Made by a program: the position numbers and the translations under genes
Part shown: piece after piece, positions 16,282 to 24,498 of the stretch
Layout of the letters: each line of letters starts with the position of its first letter
Position numbering within the stretch: the stretch's first letter is position 1
The notes under the pieces: model-generated
The model's input: only the letters and a program-made list of their open reading frames with translations
Database searches by the model: none
What the model was told of the DNA's origin: nothing
NCBI GenBank assembly: GCA_021800535.1
Contig: JAJYYV010000021.1
Location: 1-32,975 of the forward strand
Source of the DNA: a bacterium
GTDB taxonomy: Bacteria; Ratteibacteria; UBA8468; B48-G9; DTJG01
Length of the DNA stretch: 32,975 nt
Reading direction: 5' to 3'

Positions 16282-17445
16282 ATGGGAATAGAATATAAAG
16301 ATGATGTTAATAATCTTTTAGATTTTGATATTGAAAAAAGAAAGACAGCCTTAAAAAATATAGAGAAAAAAATAAAAGAAGAAAAAATAAAAAATTCTCA
16401 TATAAAAGAAGACCTTTTAAATCTTCATATTCATTCTTTTAATTCTTTTAATTATTTAAACTGGTCCCCTTCAAGAATTATTCTTGAGGGTTTTTTAAAA
16501 GGATTAAAGTATGTTGGTATAGTGGATTTTGATACAATTGAAGCAGTTGAAGAAACAAGATTTGCCTCGGAAATTTTAGGGGTATCTGCTATTAATGGTT
16601 TTGAAACAAGAGTATTTATAAACCAATGGCAGGATAAAGTGATTAATTCCCCTGGAGAACCAGGTATATATTATTTCTGTGGTATAGGTTTTAAAAAAAA
16701 TTCAAAAAGTGGTTTTTTCTTAAATCTCCAAAACATATCAAAAAAAAGAAATAAAAAAGTAATTGAAAATCTTAATTATTTTCTTCCGGATATTGCTATT
16801 GATTATGAAAAAGATGTTATTCCTTTAACACCATCCGGTAATCCTACAGAAAGACATATTGTTTCTGCTTTTTATAAAAAATCTGAAAAAGTGTTCAAGG
16901 AAAAAATAATGGATTTCTGGTCAGGGATTCTTAATTTATCTGCAGATGAAGTTTTCAATATGAAAAAAGAAGATCTCCTTGAAAAAATAAGAATTAAACT
17001 TATAAAATCAGGAGGTCCTGGATATATTTTCCCACAAAAGGAGACATTCCCTTTAATAGAAGAAGTCATTGAGAACACTATAAAAGAGGGGGGTATTCCT
17101 GTGGGAACATGGCTTGATGGTACAAATGATGGTGAAAACAATCCCTATGAACACACTGGATTTTTAATGGAAAAAGGAATAAAAGCGATTATGATAATTC
17201 CAGAAAGAAACTGGAATATAAAAAATCCAGAAGAAAAAAGAATAAAAATAGAAAATCTGAAAAAATTTATAGAAGTATGCAAAAGTAAGAGAATTCCTGT
17301 TGTCCCGGGAACAGAAATGAACAAATTTGGCCAGCCTTTTATAGATGATTTTAACCAGCCTGTCCTAAAAGAAAATCTACCCTATTTTTTAGAAAGTGCT
17401 AAAACCATTTTTTCCTCTAAATTATTTTTATTGCCGGATAGGTAA
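16282..17445 (+). CDS. PHP-domain protein with atypical metal site
   Basis: 387 residues. After a Lys-rich N-terminal helix, a PHP-like metallophosphoesterase core starts: 'LHIHSFNS' (His49, His51), 'VGIVDFDTIEAVEE' (Asp82, Asp84) and 'AINGFETRVF' (Glu108). In standard PHP domains the second motif is D-H-D-T; here Phe replaces the His. Further motifs are 'GNPTERHI' near 190 and a late 'VVPGTEMNKFG' where the closing metal ligands would be. Family members hydrolyse phosphoesters such as histidinol phosphate or oligoribonucleotides, but the substrate here is unknown. No signal peptide. The 3' end overlaps the convergent GH2 gene by 18 bp. Confidence 0.75.
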   Translation: MGIEYKDDVNNLLDFDIEKRKTALKNIEKKIKEEKIKNSHIKEDLLNLHIHSFNSFNYLNWSPSRIILEGFLKGLKYVGIVDFDTIEAVEETRFASEILGVSAINGFETRVFINQWQDKVINSPGEPGIYYFCGIGFKKNSKSGFFLNLQNISKKRNKKVIENLNYFLPDIAIDYEKDVIPLTPSGNPTERHIVSAFYKKSEKVFKEKIMDFWSGILNLSADEVFNMKKEDLLEKIRIKLIKSGGPGYIFPQKETFPLIEEVIENTIKEGGIPVGTWLDGTNDGENNPYEHTGFLMEKGIKAIMIIPERNWNIKNPEEKRIKIENLKKFIEVCKSKRIPVVPGTEMNKFGQPFIDDFNQPVLKENLPYFLESAKTIFSSKLFLLPDR

Positions 17446-19374
17446 ATTAGAAAAGCATTCTTTTATTTTATAATATACTTTTTTAGGGACATTAGGATAG
17501 GCAATTATACTATCTGAAATTTCACCCCAACAATCACATACATTCCATAATAAAATTCCTCCACATTCCGGTATATTAAAATAAAATTCTGTCCAGAATT
17601 TATATGCTTCTGTCTGTAATTGTTGAGTAATTTCTATAAATTTATCTATATTGTCTGGTTTAGATAAATTATTATTTTGTATTGAATCAAATAAAGATTG
17701 AATTCTATATTTCCAACCCACTCTTATAGTATCACAGGCATGATAAAACCAATATTCATTAAATGGTGGCCATAATTTATCAGATGGAATAAATTTTAAT
17801 AAAATCTCTTTTGAAGGAACAGAAATATGTCCTATTTCACTTATAAATCTTGGTTTATCTTTTATATAAAAATCATCTTTATAACTTTTTCCATGAGCCC
17901 ATTTATGTGTATCTCCTTCTGTAGAATTATTTGGGTCATCTCCTTTAGGTGAAAAAGGACTATCAGGAATAAATGGTATTTCAGAATTAAATTTTTCCCA
18001 AACAGATTTTAAAACTTTGGATATCTTATGGTTTATATACTCTTTTCCAGTTATCCAATATCTAAATATATCATTTTCATTACCTCCACTCCATAAAGAT
18101 ATACATGCATGTTTTCTTAATCTTTTTACAATATAGGTTGCTTCATTTTTTGTATTTTTTAAAAATTCTTCATTTTGTGGATACCATCCGCATGCAAACA
18201 TAAAATCCTGCCATATCATTAGCCCATATTCATCACATAATTTATAAAAATATTCATTCTCATATATTCCTCCACCCCAAACCCTTAACATATTTGCATT
18301 TGTCTCCTTTACCAGTGTTAAAATCTCTTTATATCTTTCTTTAGTTATATTTGCTGGTATTACATCTAAAGGTGTCCAATTAAAACCCTTTATGAATATT
18401 CTTTCTCCATTAATCTTAAAATAAAACAAACTTCCCCCATCAGACTGTTTTTCCTGTATAAGTTCAACCTGTTTTATTCCAAATGTACCCTCATACTCAT
18501 CTATTTTTTCTCCATTTATACTTAAAGACAATTTATAATAATAAAGGTACGGATCACCTAAACCATTTGGATACCATAATTTTGGATTTTTTATTTCAAA
18601 TTCTTTGTTTAATATTTTATTAGTAATATGTTCTTTTATCTCAATTATTTTTTTATTATCTTCAAATATATCAAGATTAATTTTTGCTTCTTTTTGTTTG
18701 AAAAATTCTATTTCTGATTCAAATTGTAAATAGGCAGAGTTATTGTTTATTTTTTTAGTTTTAATCCAACAATCTTTTATTCTTGCCGCTTTACTTATGA
18801 TAATTTTGACAGGTTTCCATATACCACAGGAAACAAACCGTGGGGCTATATCCCATCCATAATTAAACTGAGCCTTTCTGGCAAATAAACGGGGAATGTT
18901 CCAGTCACTTTTTACTTCTTTATCAGACCTTATATCAACAGAAAATATAGGAGAGGAAATTTTTACTATTAGTTGATTTTTTTCTTTTCTTTTAACAATA
19001 TTTGTTATATCTATTTCAATTGGAGTAAACATATTGAAATTTTTCCCTATTTCTTTACCATTTAAATAAATAGTTGCAAATGTATCAATTCCTTCAAAAT
19101 AAATAAAAATTTTTTCTTCTTGTTGTATTTCAGGTAAAATAAAATCTGTTTTATACCAGAAATCTTTGTCTTCAACCCATCTCCATAAATCAGCATTCAT
19201 CCCATAATAAAAATCAGGACCTAATCCTGCCTTATAAAGGTCTAAATGTACATCTCCTGGAACTTCTGCGGATATCCAATTTTCTACAGAATCAGAAAAA
19301 AAATCTTTTCTATCCTCATTATAAGATGTCCAGTTTAAAAACCAATTTCTTTTTATTTCTATTTCTTTTTTCAT
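17428..19374 (-). CDS. Glycoside hydrolase family 2, beta-mannosidase-like
   Basis: 648 residues from the preferred Met (an upstream Met at 19389 is also open; GGAG lies 9 bp before the chosen ATG). An N-terminal galactose-binding-like domain contains 'VPGDVHLDLYKAGL' and 'DLWRWVEDKDFWYKTDF', signatures of beta-mannosidases. An immunoglobulin-like domain and a TIM barrel follow. The acid/base Glu is in 'LWSGGNEN' (438 in the longer numbering) and the nucleophile Glu in 'PRFISEIG' (518). It is shorter than the roughly 800-900 residues of many beta-mannosidases because the C-terminal beta domains are missing. No signal peptide, so it probably cleaves imported oligosaccharides in the cytoplasm. 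Divergent from a sugar-type regulator. Confidence 0.9.
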   Translation of the reverse strand: MKKEIEIKRNWFLNWTSYNEDRKDFFSDSVENWISAEVPGDVHLDLYKAGLGPDFYYGMNADLWRWVEDKDFWYKTDFILPEIQQEEKIFIYFEGIDTFATIYLNGKEIGKNFNMFTPIEIDITNIVKRKEKNQLIVKISSPIFSVDIRSDKEVKSDWNIPRLFARKAQFNYGWDIAPRFVSCGIWKPVKIIISKAARIKDCWIKTKKINNNSAYLQFESEIEFFKQKEAKINLDIFEDNKKIIEIKEHITNKILNKEFEIKNPKLWYPNGLGDPYLYYYKLSLSINGEKIDEYEGTFGIKQVELIQEKQSDGGSLFYFKINGERIFIKGFNWTPLDVIPANITKERYKEILTLVKETNANMLRVWGGGIYENEYFYKLCDEYGLMIWQDFMFACGWYPQNEEFLKNTKNEATYIVKRLRKHACISLWSGGNENDIFRYWITGKEYINHKISKVLKSVWEKFNSEIPFIPDSPFSPKGDDPNNSTEGDTHKWAHGKSYKDDFYIKDKPRFISEIGHISVPSKEILLKFIPSDKLWPPFNEYWFYHACDTIRVGWKYRIQSLFDSIQNNNLSKPDNIDKFIEITQQLQTEAYKFWTEFYFNIPECGGILLWNVCDCWGEISDSIIAYPNVPKKVYYKIKECFSNLPIRQ

Positions 19375-19415
19375 TTTTTTATTCTCCATTTTTTAAAGAT
19401 TAATAGTATATTTAT

Positions 19416-19444
19416 AGTATGTTTATAATTTGAATTATTGTCAA
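19416..19444 (-). promoter_or_regulatory. Predicted promoter of the GH2 gene
   Basis: On the minus strand, TTGACA (19444-19439), 17 bp, CATACT (19421-19416). The leader to the ATG at 19374 is about 35 nt. The -35 box is one arm of the 8-bp inverted repeat at 19438-19464. Confidence 0.6.
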
Positions 19445-19464
19445 TTTTAAATTACTATTGACAA
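19438..19464. promoter_or_regulatory. Inverted repeat spanning two divergent -35 boxes, candidate operator
   Basis: TTGTCAAT (19438-19445) and ATTGACAA (19457-19464) are perfect reverse complements with an 11-bp spacer. Each arm contains the TTGACA -35 box of one divergent promoter. A dimeric regulator bound here would cover both -35 boxes. The adjacent GntR-LacI gene product is the obvious candidate, but part of the symmetry follows simply from two consensus boxes facing apart. Confidence 0.45.
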
Positions 19465-19486
19465 AAGATAATATAATAAGTATAAC
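19458..19486 (+). promoter_or_regulatory. Predicted upstream promoter of the GntR-LacI regulator
   Basis: TTGACA (19458-19463), 17 bp, TATAAC (19481-19486). It would give a leader of about 66 nt before the regulator ATG. It lies upstream of a second, perfect promoter at 19521-19549. Confidence 0.55.
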
Positions 19487-19520
19487 TAAATATAATATGT
19501 ATAGAAATAAAAAAATAAAT

Positions 19521-19549
19521 TTGACATAAAAAAATATAGATATTATAAT
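19521..19549 (+). promoter_or_regulatory. Perfect-consensus promoter of the regulator, predicted leaderless
   Basis: TTGACA (19521-19526), exactly 17 bp, TATAAT (19544-19549). Only 9 bp separate the -10 box from the ATG at 19559, so transcription should start within 2-3 nt of the start codon. There is no Shine-Dalgarno sequence. Confidence 0.7.
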
Positions 19550-19558
19550 AGGTATAAT

Positions 19559-20704
19559 ATGAAAGAAACATTATATTTGAAAATTAAAAAAGATTTACAA
19601 AAAAAGATAGAAGAAGGATATTATAAAAAAGGACTATTTCTCCCATATGAAAAAAAATTAAGTAATAAATATAAGGTAAGTTTAATTACAATTAAAAGAG
19701 CCCTTTTTGAACTTGAAAATGAAGGTTTAATTATAAAACAACAAGGTAAAGGTTCATATATAAAAAAAATAGAAATCCATAATTCAATAAAATCAATTCT
19801 TGTGATATTACCATTATCTTCAAATATTTTCTTCTATGATGAATTTTACGGAGATGTATGGAGAGGTATGGAAAATGAAGCGAATTTACTGGGACATAAT
19901 CTATTATATACAATCCATTCTCCATACTCCAAAAACAAAAACGAATTTCTAAACTCAATCAATAAAGAACAAATATGCGGTGTTGTGATAGTTAATGAAA
20001 TAAACAAAGAAATACTTTTTAGTTTACAAGAAAGAAATATACCATTTATATTAGTTGATTATAATTATGGTTATTATCCTGCCATAATAACAGATAATAT
20101 TGATGGAGCCTTTGAAGCAGTAAATTACCTAATATCTTCTGGACACAAAAAAATTGCCTGCATATCTATTCCTACATTTGGAAAAAGTTTTAACGAAAGA
20201 ATAGAAGGGTATAAAAAAGCCCTCAAATTTAACAAAATAGAAGAACAATATATATATATTCAGGAAAAAAAGAAGATACAGGGATTTGGCATGGAAGAAA
20301 TAATTGAATTTGGATATCATACATGTCAGAAATTACTAAAAGATAGAAAAGATATAAGTGCGATTTTCTGTGTAAATGATTCTGTGGCAATAGGAGCAAT
20401 GAAAGCAATAAAAGAGCATGGGTTAAAGATACCTGAAGATATAAGTATAGTTGGATTTGATGGGATAGAAAGTTCTCAATTTACTCAACCTTCCTTGACC
20501 ACAATGGAAATACCAAAAGAAAAAATGGGAAGACTGGGAATAAGAAAAATAATTGAAATTATAGAGGAGAGGAAAATTTTTTCAAGTATATTAATTTCTC
20601 CTGTTTTAAAAATAAGAGACTCTGTTTGTAGAAAAGAAGGAAATTTATTTTATGAGGATAAAAAAATAAAAGAAGAAGGAGCAAAGGAGGTGATAAAAGT
20701 ATGA
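19559..20704 (+). CDS. GntR-type DNA-binding / LacI-type sugar-sensing transcription regulator
   Basis: 381 residues. Residues 1-70 form a GntR winged helix ('[21 protein letters not shown]', '[23 protein letters not shown]', 'GKGSYI', each seen as separate blocks). The remainder is a LacI/periplasmic-binding-protein-like effector domain with '[16 protein letters not shown]', '[10 protein letters not shown]', '[34 protein letters not shown]' in pieces and '[14 protein letters not shown]'. This is the AraR-like domain order, in which a sugar releases the repressor. It is divergent from the GH2 gene and overlaps the prepilin-like gene, so its targets probably include both. The overlap with the downstream ATG is ATGA at 20701-20704. 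Confidence 0.92.
   Translation: MKETLYLKIKKDLQKKIEEGYYKKGLFLPYEKKLSNKYKVSLITIKRALFELENEGLIIKQQGKGSYIKKIEIHNSIKSILVILPLSSNIFFYDEFYGDVWRGMENEANLLGHNLLYTIHSPYSKNKNEFLNSINKEQICGVVIVNEINKEILFSLQERNIPFILVDYNYGYYPAIITDNIDGAFEAVNYLISSGHKKIACISIPTFGKSFNERIEGYKKALKFNKIEEQYIYIQEKKKIQGFGMEEIIEFGYHTCQKLLKDRKDISAIFCVNDSVAIGAMKAIKEHGLKIPEDISIVGFDGIESSQFTQPSLTTMEIPKEKMGRLGIRKIIEIIEERKIFSSILISPVLKIRDSVCRKEGNLFYEDKKIKEEGAKEVIKV
20683..20694 (+). promoter_or_regulatory. Full-length Shine-Dalgarno before the upstream ATG at 20701
   Basis: AAAGGAGGTGAT is a complete match to the 3' end of 16S rRNA and lies inside the last codons of the regulator, 6 bp before an ATG (20701) that is in frame with the prepilin-like gene. 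A second strong site, AGAAAGGAGG (20768-20777), precedes the later ATG at 20785. Confidence 0.55.
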
Positions 20705-20784
20705 AAAAAATAAAACATATAATCAATGAAGTTATTGAGAAAAAACAAAAAAATGACATATATCTCAGAAAGGAGGAAAATACA

Positions 20785-21525
20785 ATGGATAGAAAACAGA
20801 AAAAAAAAGCAAGAGTCGGTTTTACCCTCATAGAGTTATTGGTAGTAATAGCCATCATTGCCATATTAGCAGCAATGTTGCTCCCAGCACTTCAAAAAGC
20901 CAGAGAAGAAGCAAATAATGCGGTATCTATAAATAACTTACATCAAATAGGATTGGCTTATTATATGTATGTACAAGATTATAATGGATACTTTCCTTTA
21001 GGGGATTGGTATTTTAATGGAAATTGTGCTTGGCTAAACGGTGGTTATCCAGCAGAAGCGTTACCCTTGTATATGACGAATTATTTCCCGGCAGCAAATT
21101 TTTCAAATCCTCTGCCTGGAAATGGTTGGAAATTTGATTATCTTCCTAAAATATGGATTGACCCAAATGGAGTGGGAGAATATTGGACGTATTTTGTTAA
21201 TTATGGTGGTGGTAATAGTTCAGAAGGACAATATGGTTGGGCATGTACTTATGAAGTAAATAGGGATCTTAGTTTTGGTGCTGAAGATTCTGGAGACGGA
21301 ACTTTGGAAAGAGTAGCTTCAGCTAATATTTCAACAGTAACATTATCTCCTTCCAAAATTGCCGTTGTTTATGATATTCAACCTTATGATAATGGACTTG
21401 AGGATGTGGTATGTCTTGATGGTCATGTACAAACCGTAGAACCTAATGAAATAGAGACTATGTACCCGTATTTACCGCAATATGCTCCGCAGTATTATAA
21501 AATATATCAAGCTACTAGATGGTAG
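20785..21525 (+). CDS. Prepilin-like protein with N-terminal methylation motif
   Basis: 246 residues from the preferred ATG. The basic leader '[10 protein letters not shown]' is followed by '[20 protein letters not shown]', the prepilin peptidase site (cut after Gly) and pilin helix. A Trp/Tyr/Asn-rich globular part follows. The C-terminal '[11 protein letters not shown]' matches the D-G-H-V motif seen in the many type II secretion/pseudopilin-like proteins of Lentisphaerae and Planctomycetes, often encoded next to sugar regulators. Localisation is the inner membrane or cell surface; the function of this class is not established. The frame is also open from an ATG at 20701 that overlaps the regulator stop and has its own perfect ribosome binding site, which would add 28 residues to the leader. 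Confidence 0.88.
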   Translation: MDRKQKKKARVGFTLIELLVVIAIIAILAAMLLPALQKAREEANNAVSINNLHQIGLAYYMYVQDYNGYFPLGDWYFNGNCAWLNGGYPAEALPLYMTNYFPAANFSNPLPGNGWKFDYLPKIWIDPNGVGEYWTYFVNYGGGNSSEGQYGWACTYEVNRDLSFGAEDSGDGTLERVASANISTVTLSPSKIAVVYDIQPYDNGLEDVVCLDGHVQTVEPNEIETMYPYLPQYAPQYYKIYQATRW

Positions 21526-21650
21526 TATTTTTAAAATTTATGCTTTTTTATTTGGTAAAGATTCAATGAGACCGTAGAAAGGTAGTTCAGGGAATATTTA
21601 TTTGGGAATTATTATACTTTTTTTATTGAGTATTATACCAGGAGGAATAT

Positions 21651-23372
21651 ATGAAATTTAAAATATCTAAAAAGTTTATAATTTTTATTTTTTTAATTTT
21701 TCCTATCTTTTTAAGTTTTGCTGGAAACTATAATTATATAAAAATAAAATCTTTATATAGTAAAAAAGATTGTTATAATATAATTCAAAATAGCTTAGAT
21801 AAAATTGGAAAGAAAGGAGGTGGAATAGTTTCTCTCGATAAAGGTATATTTTATATTTCAAAAACTTTACATGTTCCGTCTAATACTACACTAGAGGGTC
21901 AAGGAGAAAAAGCAACTATTATAAAAGTTTTGTCATCTTTTCAAAACGTAAAAAATCCAGTAGAGTTTCCTAATAATAGAATAATCGTTGGATTGGGTGG
22001 GAAAAATATTGTGATAAAAAATCTTACAGTAGATGGAATGAATATTAGTAGTTATTGGAATCATAAAGGAGCAGCAGCTGGAATATATGGAATTTCCTTA
22101 GAAGGTTCATCTTTTTCTTATATAGAAAATGTTCGGGTAGAAAATGTTTCTGGAGAGGGAATTCTTATTGGTTATGGAAATAAATTTGATGCGGTTAAGA
22201 ACTGTTATGTGGAAAATGCAAATCATGGAATAAATATATATATGAGAAGAGGACCTACTTTAGTAGAAGGAAATATTGTAAAGAGATGTACAGGAATGGG
22301 AATTTTTGTTGAAAGTTCAGATGATACTATTATTATTAATAATATAGTTGAAAATAATCAATGGTGGGGAATAGTGGATATGGGAGGAGCTGTTTTTAAA
22401 CTTACAGAAGGAGGAATAATTTCTAATAATTATGTTTCCGGGAATTATTATTCAGGAATTTTTGTCCATGGGACATATAGTCAACTAAAAAAAATAATAG
22501 TAACTAATAATATAGTCCAAAATAATTTTTCAGGTGGAATTAACTTTTATAAAGTACAAGAAATTATAGCTAACAATAATATATGCTTCCACAATAACTT
22601 ACTTTTTGAAAGAGATAATTCAGAAATAAGTATAAATCAATGCAACAACATAAAAGCTATAGGAAATATAATTAAATCTAGTGGTAATGAATTTGCTTTT
22701 ACTATTTTACAAAGTCCAAGGATTAATTTAAAGTCTATTCTATCAAATAACATAATTATGGGAAAAAGTAAAAAATTCAAATATAGTTGGATTCCAGATA
22801 AAAATATAAAAGCTTTAAGTATATCTCCAGGAATTTTACTTTGCCAAATTAATAAATATTCGTTTAAGAATTGGAACGCTGCCAATATTGGGTCTTTTGA
22901 AACAAACTTAAAATTAGAAAATAAATTAGTAAAAGTTGGAACACATTCTTTGAAAATTTATTTCCAAAAATTAAAAAATATCTATGGATATGGAGATATT
23001 AAATATGATTTTGAAAGACCTTTAAATTTAAAAATGGCAAACTATTCTAATATAAACTTTTATATTTTTGTATCTCAAAAGATTTCAGGAACATTTAGAG
23101 TTTATTTAAAAGATATTAAAGGAGATTATATTATGTGGGGGTATAAACCAAATTTTGATTTTTCAAAATTAAAAGAGAATCAGTGGAATCATTTTATTCT
23201 AAGTTTTCATTTATCTAAAATAACGGAAAAAACTAAAAGATTTAATTGGAGTAAAATTAAATCTATTCATTTTGTTGTTGAGGGGAAAAGAGGATCTTTT
23301 TATTTTTCAAATATTTATATGGGATATACTGTAACGAATAATCAATATACTACCAAACAAACTATATATTAA
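21651..23372 (+). CDS. Secreted right-handed beta-helix protein (pectate-lyase-like fold)
   Basis: 573 residues. The signal peptide has a basic N-terminus, a Phe/Ile/Leu core and 'SFAG'. Next comes the Pectate_lyase_3-type opening, 'KGGGIVSLDKGIFYIS', 'VPSNTTLEGQG', then repeated short beta-helix coils rich in Asn-Asn-Ile ('NIVENN', 'NNYVSGN', 'NNIVQNN') over about 100-340. The C-terminal 170 residues are a separate beta-sandwich-like region that resembles a carbohydrate-binding module. It probably binds or cleaves polysaccharide outside the cytoplasm; I cannot assign a catalytic residue, so lyase, epimerase or a non-catalytic role are all possible. GGAGG (21641-21645) precedes the ATG. It lies 125 bp after the prepilin-like gene. 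Confidence 0.85.
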   Translation: MKFKISKKFIIFIFLIFPIFLSFAGNYNYIKIKSLYSKKDCYNIIQNSLDKIGKKGGGIVSLDKGIFYISKTLHVPSNTTLEGQGEKATIIKVLSSFQNVKNPVEFPNNRIIVGLGGKNIVIKNLTVDGMNISSYWNHKGAAAGIYGISLEGSSFSYIENVRVENVSGEGILIGYGNKFDAVKNCYVENANHGINIYMRRGPTLVEGNIVKRCTGMGIFVESSDDTIIINNIVENNQWWGIVDMGGAVFKLTEGGIISNNYVSGNYYSGIFVHGTYSQLKKIIVTNNIVQNNFSGGINFYKVQEIIANNNICFHNNLLFERDNSEISINQCNNIKAIGNIIKSSGNEFAFTILQSPRINLKSILSNNIIMGKSKKFKYSWIPDKNIKALSISPGILLCQINKYSFKNWNAANIGSFETNLKLENKLVKVGTHSLKIYFQKLKNIYGYGDIKYDFERPLNLKMANYSNINFYIFVSQKISGTFRVYLKDIKGDYIMWGYKPNFDFSKLKENQWNHFILSFHLSKITEKTKRFNWSKIKSIHFVVEGKRGSFYFSNIYMGYTVTNNQYTTKQTIY

Positions 23373-23549
23373 AAAGATAATTGTATGAAAAAAATTTTGT
23401 TATCAGGTAGCCTCTGTGAATAAATCCAAAGGTTTAGTCGCTAAAGTAAAATATCATATAAGTAAAATGTTTTTTGTTTATAGAATTTTACATAACCAGT
23501 TTAAAACGTGTAACTAAGGAAGTAGATAAAAATAATTAGGAGGAAAAAT

Positions 23550-24422
23550 ATGATAAAACTTGGATTTTGTACGGATTATAGTAAAGAAAGAATTACATTT
23601 GCTCAAAATGCAGGTTTTGATTGTTTGGAAATAGGTGTTGGCCCTGGGGGAAAAATCGATGTTGAGAAAATAGATGAAAAAAAGATAGAAGAAATCAAAG
23701 GAGTTTTTAACAGAGCAGGAATTAGAATAGCCACAATGATGTGTGCATTTGGCAGTTTCGGTGCTGTTAATCATCTTGACCCTGACCCTGTAAGAAGAAA
23801 AGAGAGTAATGATTATTTTATCAAAGTTTTAAAATCTGCCAAAAAATTTGGAGTAAATGTTGTTTGCACCAATACGTTTGGAGACAAAAACATAAAACCT
23901 GAAGATAATCTTTCTATGTATAAGAAAGTTTTTTCCGAATATGCAAAAGTAGCAGAAGATAATGGTGTAAAAATAGCAATGGAGAATTGTCCTCATAGGG
24001 GAGGATATCCTTTAACTATTGGTAATATAGGTTATAGTCCTTCTTTATGGGAAAAACTCTTTTCGGAAGTTTCTTCTCCTGCAATTGGTCTGGAGTATGA
24101 TCCCAGCCATCTTTACTGGCTTGGTGTTGATTATATAAAGAATATTTATACCTTTAGCAGTCGTATATATGCCTTTCATGCCAAGGATATTGAAATTCTT
24201 AGGGAAAATTTAGCAAAGGAAGGTATATACGGAAATAACTGGTGGAGATTTAGACTTCCCGGCTTGGGAGAAATAGACTGGAAAGGAATTTTCCGTACTC
24301 TTTATGACATTGGATACAACGGAGATATACTAATTGAACATGAAGACTCTATTATGTGCGGAGCAAGAATGGATGAAGGTTTGAAGTTAGGACTTAAATA
24401 TCTTAAAACATTTATTGTCTAA
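23550..24422 (+). CDS. Sugar phosphate isomerase/epimerase (xylose isomerase-like TIM barrel)
   Basis: 290 residues. AP_endonuc_2/xylose isomerase-like family. Metal-site residues are visible in 'KIAMENCP' (Glu), 'GLEYDPSHLYWLGVD' (Asp, His), 'YAFHAKDIEI' (His, Asp) and 'ILIEHEDS' (Glu). Family members isomerise or epimerise free or phosphorylated sugars and inositol derivatives; the substrate is unknown. AGGAGG (23538-23543) precedes the ATG. The 177-bp gap upstream holds no gene I can support. A class II aldolase follows, consistent with a catabolic pathway for a sugar released by the nearby glycosidases. Confidence 0.9.
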   Translation: MIKLGFCTDYSKERITFAQNAGFDCLEIGVGPGGKIDVEKIDEKKIEEIKGVFNRAGIRIATMMCAFGSFGAVNHLDPDPVRRKESNDYFIKVLKSAKKFGVNVVCTNTFGDKNIKPEDNLSMYKKVFSEYAKVAEDNGVKIAMENCPHRGGYPLTIGNIGYSPSLWEKLFSEVSSPAIGLEYDPSHLYWLGVDYIKNIYTFSSRIYAFHAKDIEILRENLAKEGIYGNNWWRFRLPGLGEIDWKGIFRTLYDIGYNGDILIEHEDSIMCGARMDEGLKLGLKYLKTFIV

Positions 24423-24492
24423 AAGTAAAACACCTTCTGATATTGCAAAAACATTGAAAAAGGTTGCGGATATTGGATATATTATTTTCTGA
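24421..24492 (+). pseudogene. Scar of a second sugar isomerase gene
   Basis: A short reading frame reads K-S-K-T-P-S-D-I-A-K-T-L-K-K-V-A-D-I-G-Y then Ile-Ile-Phe and a TGA at 24490-24492. 'KTPxDIxKTLKKVxxIGY' is the pattern found near the N-terminus of many sugar phosphate isomerase/epimerase proteins. It has no start codon and overlaps the stop of the intact isomerase. It looks like a remnant left by deletion; it does not match the N-terminus of the intact neighbour. Confidence 0.5.
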
Positions 24493-24498
24493 AATAAA

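Noticed and set aside
23382-23420. A 12-codon ATG frame in the 177-bp gap before the isomerase gene.
   Set aside because: It is too short, has no ribosome binding site and shows no similarity to anything I recognise.
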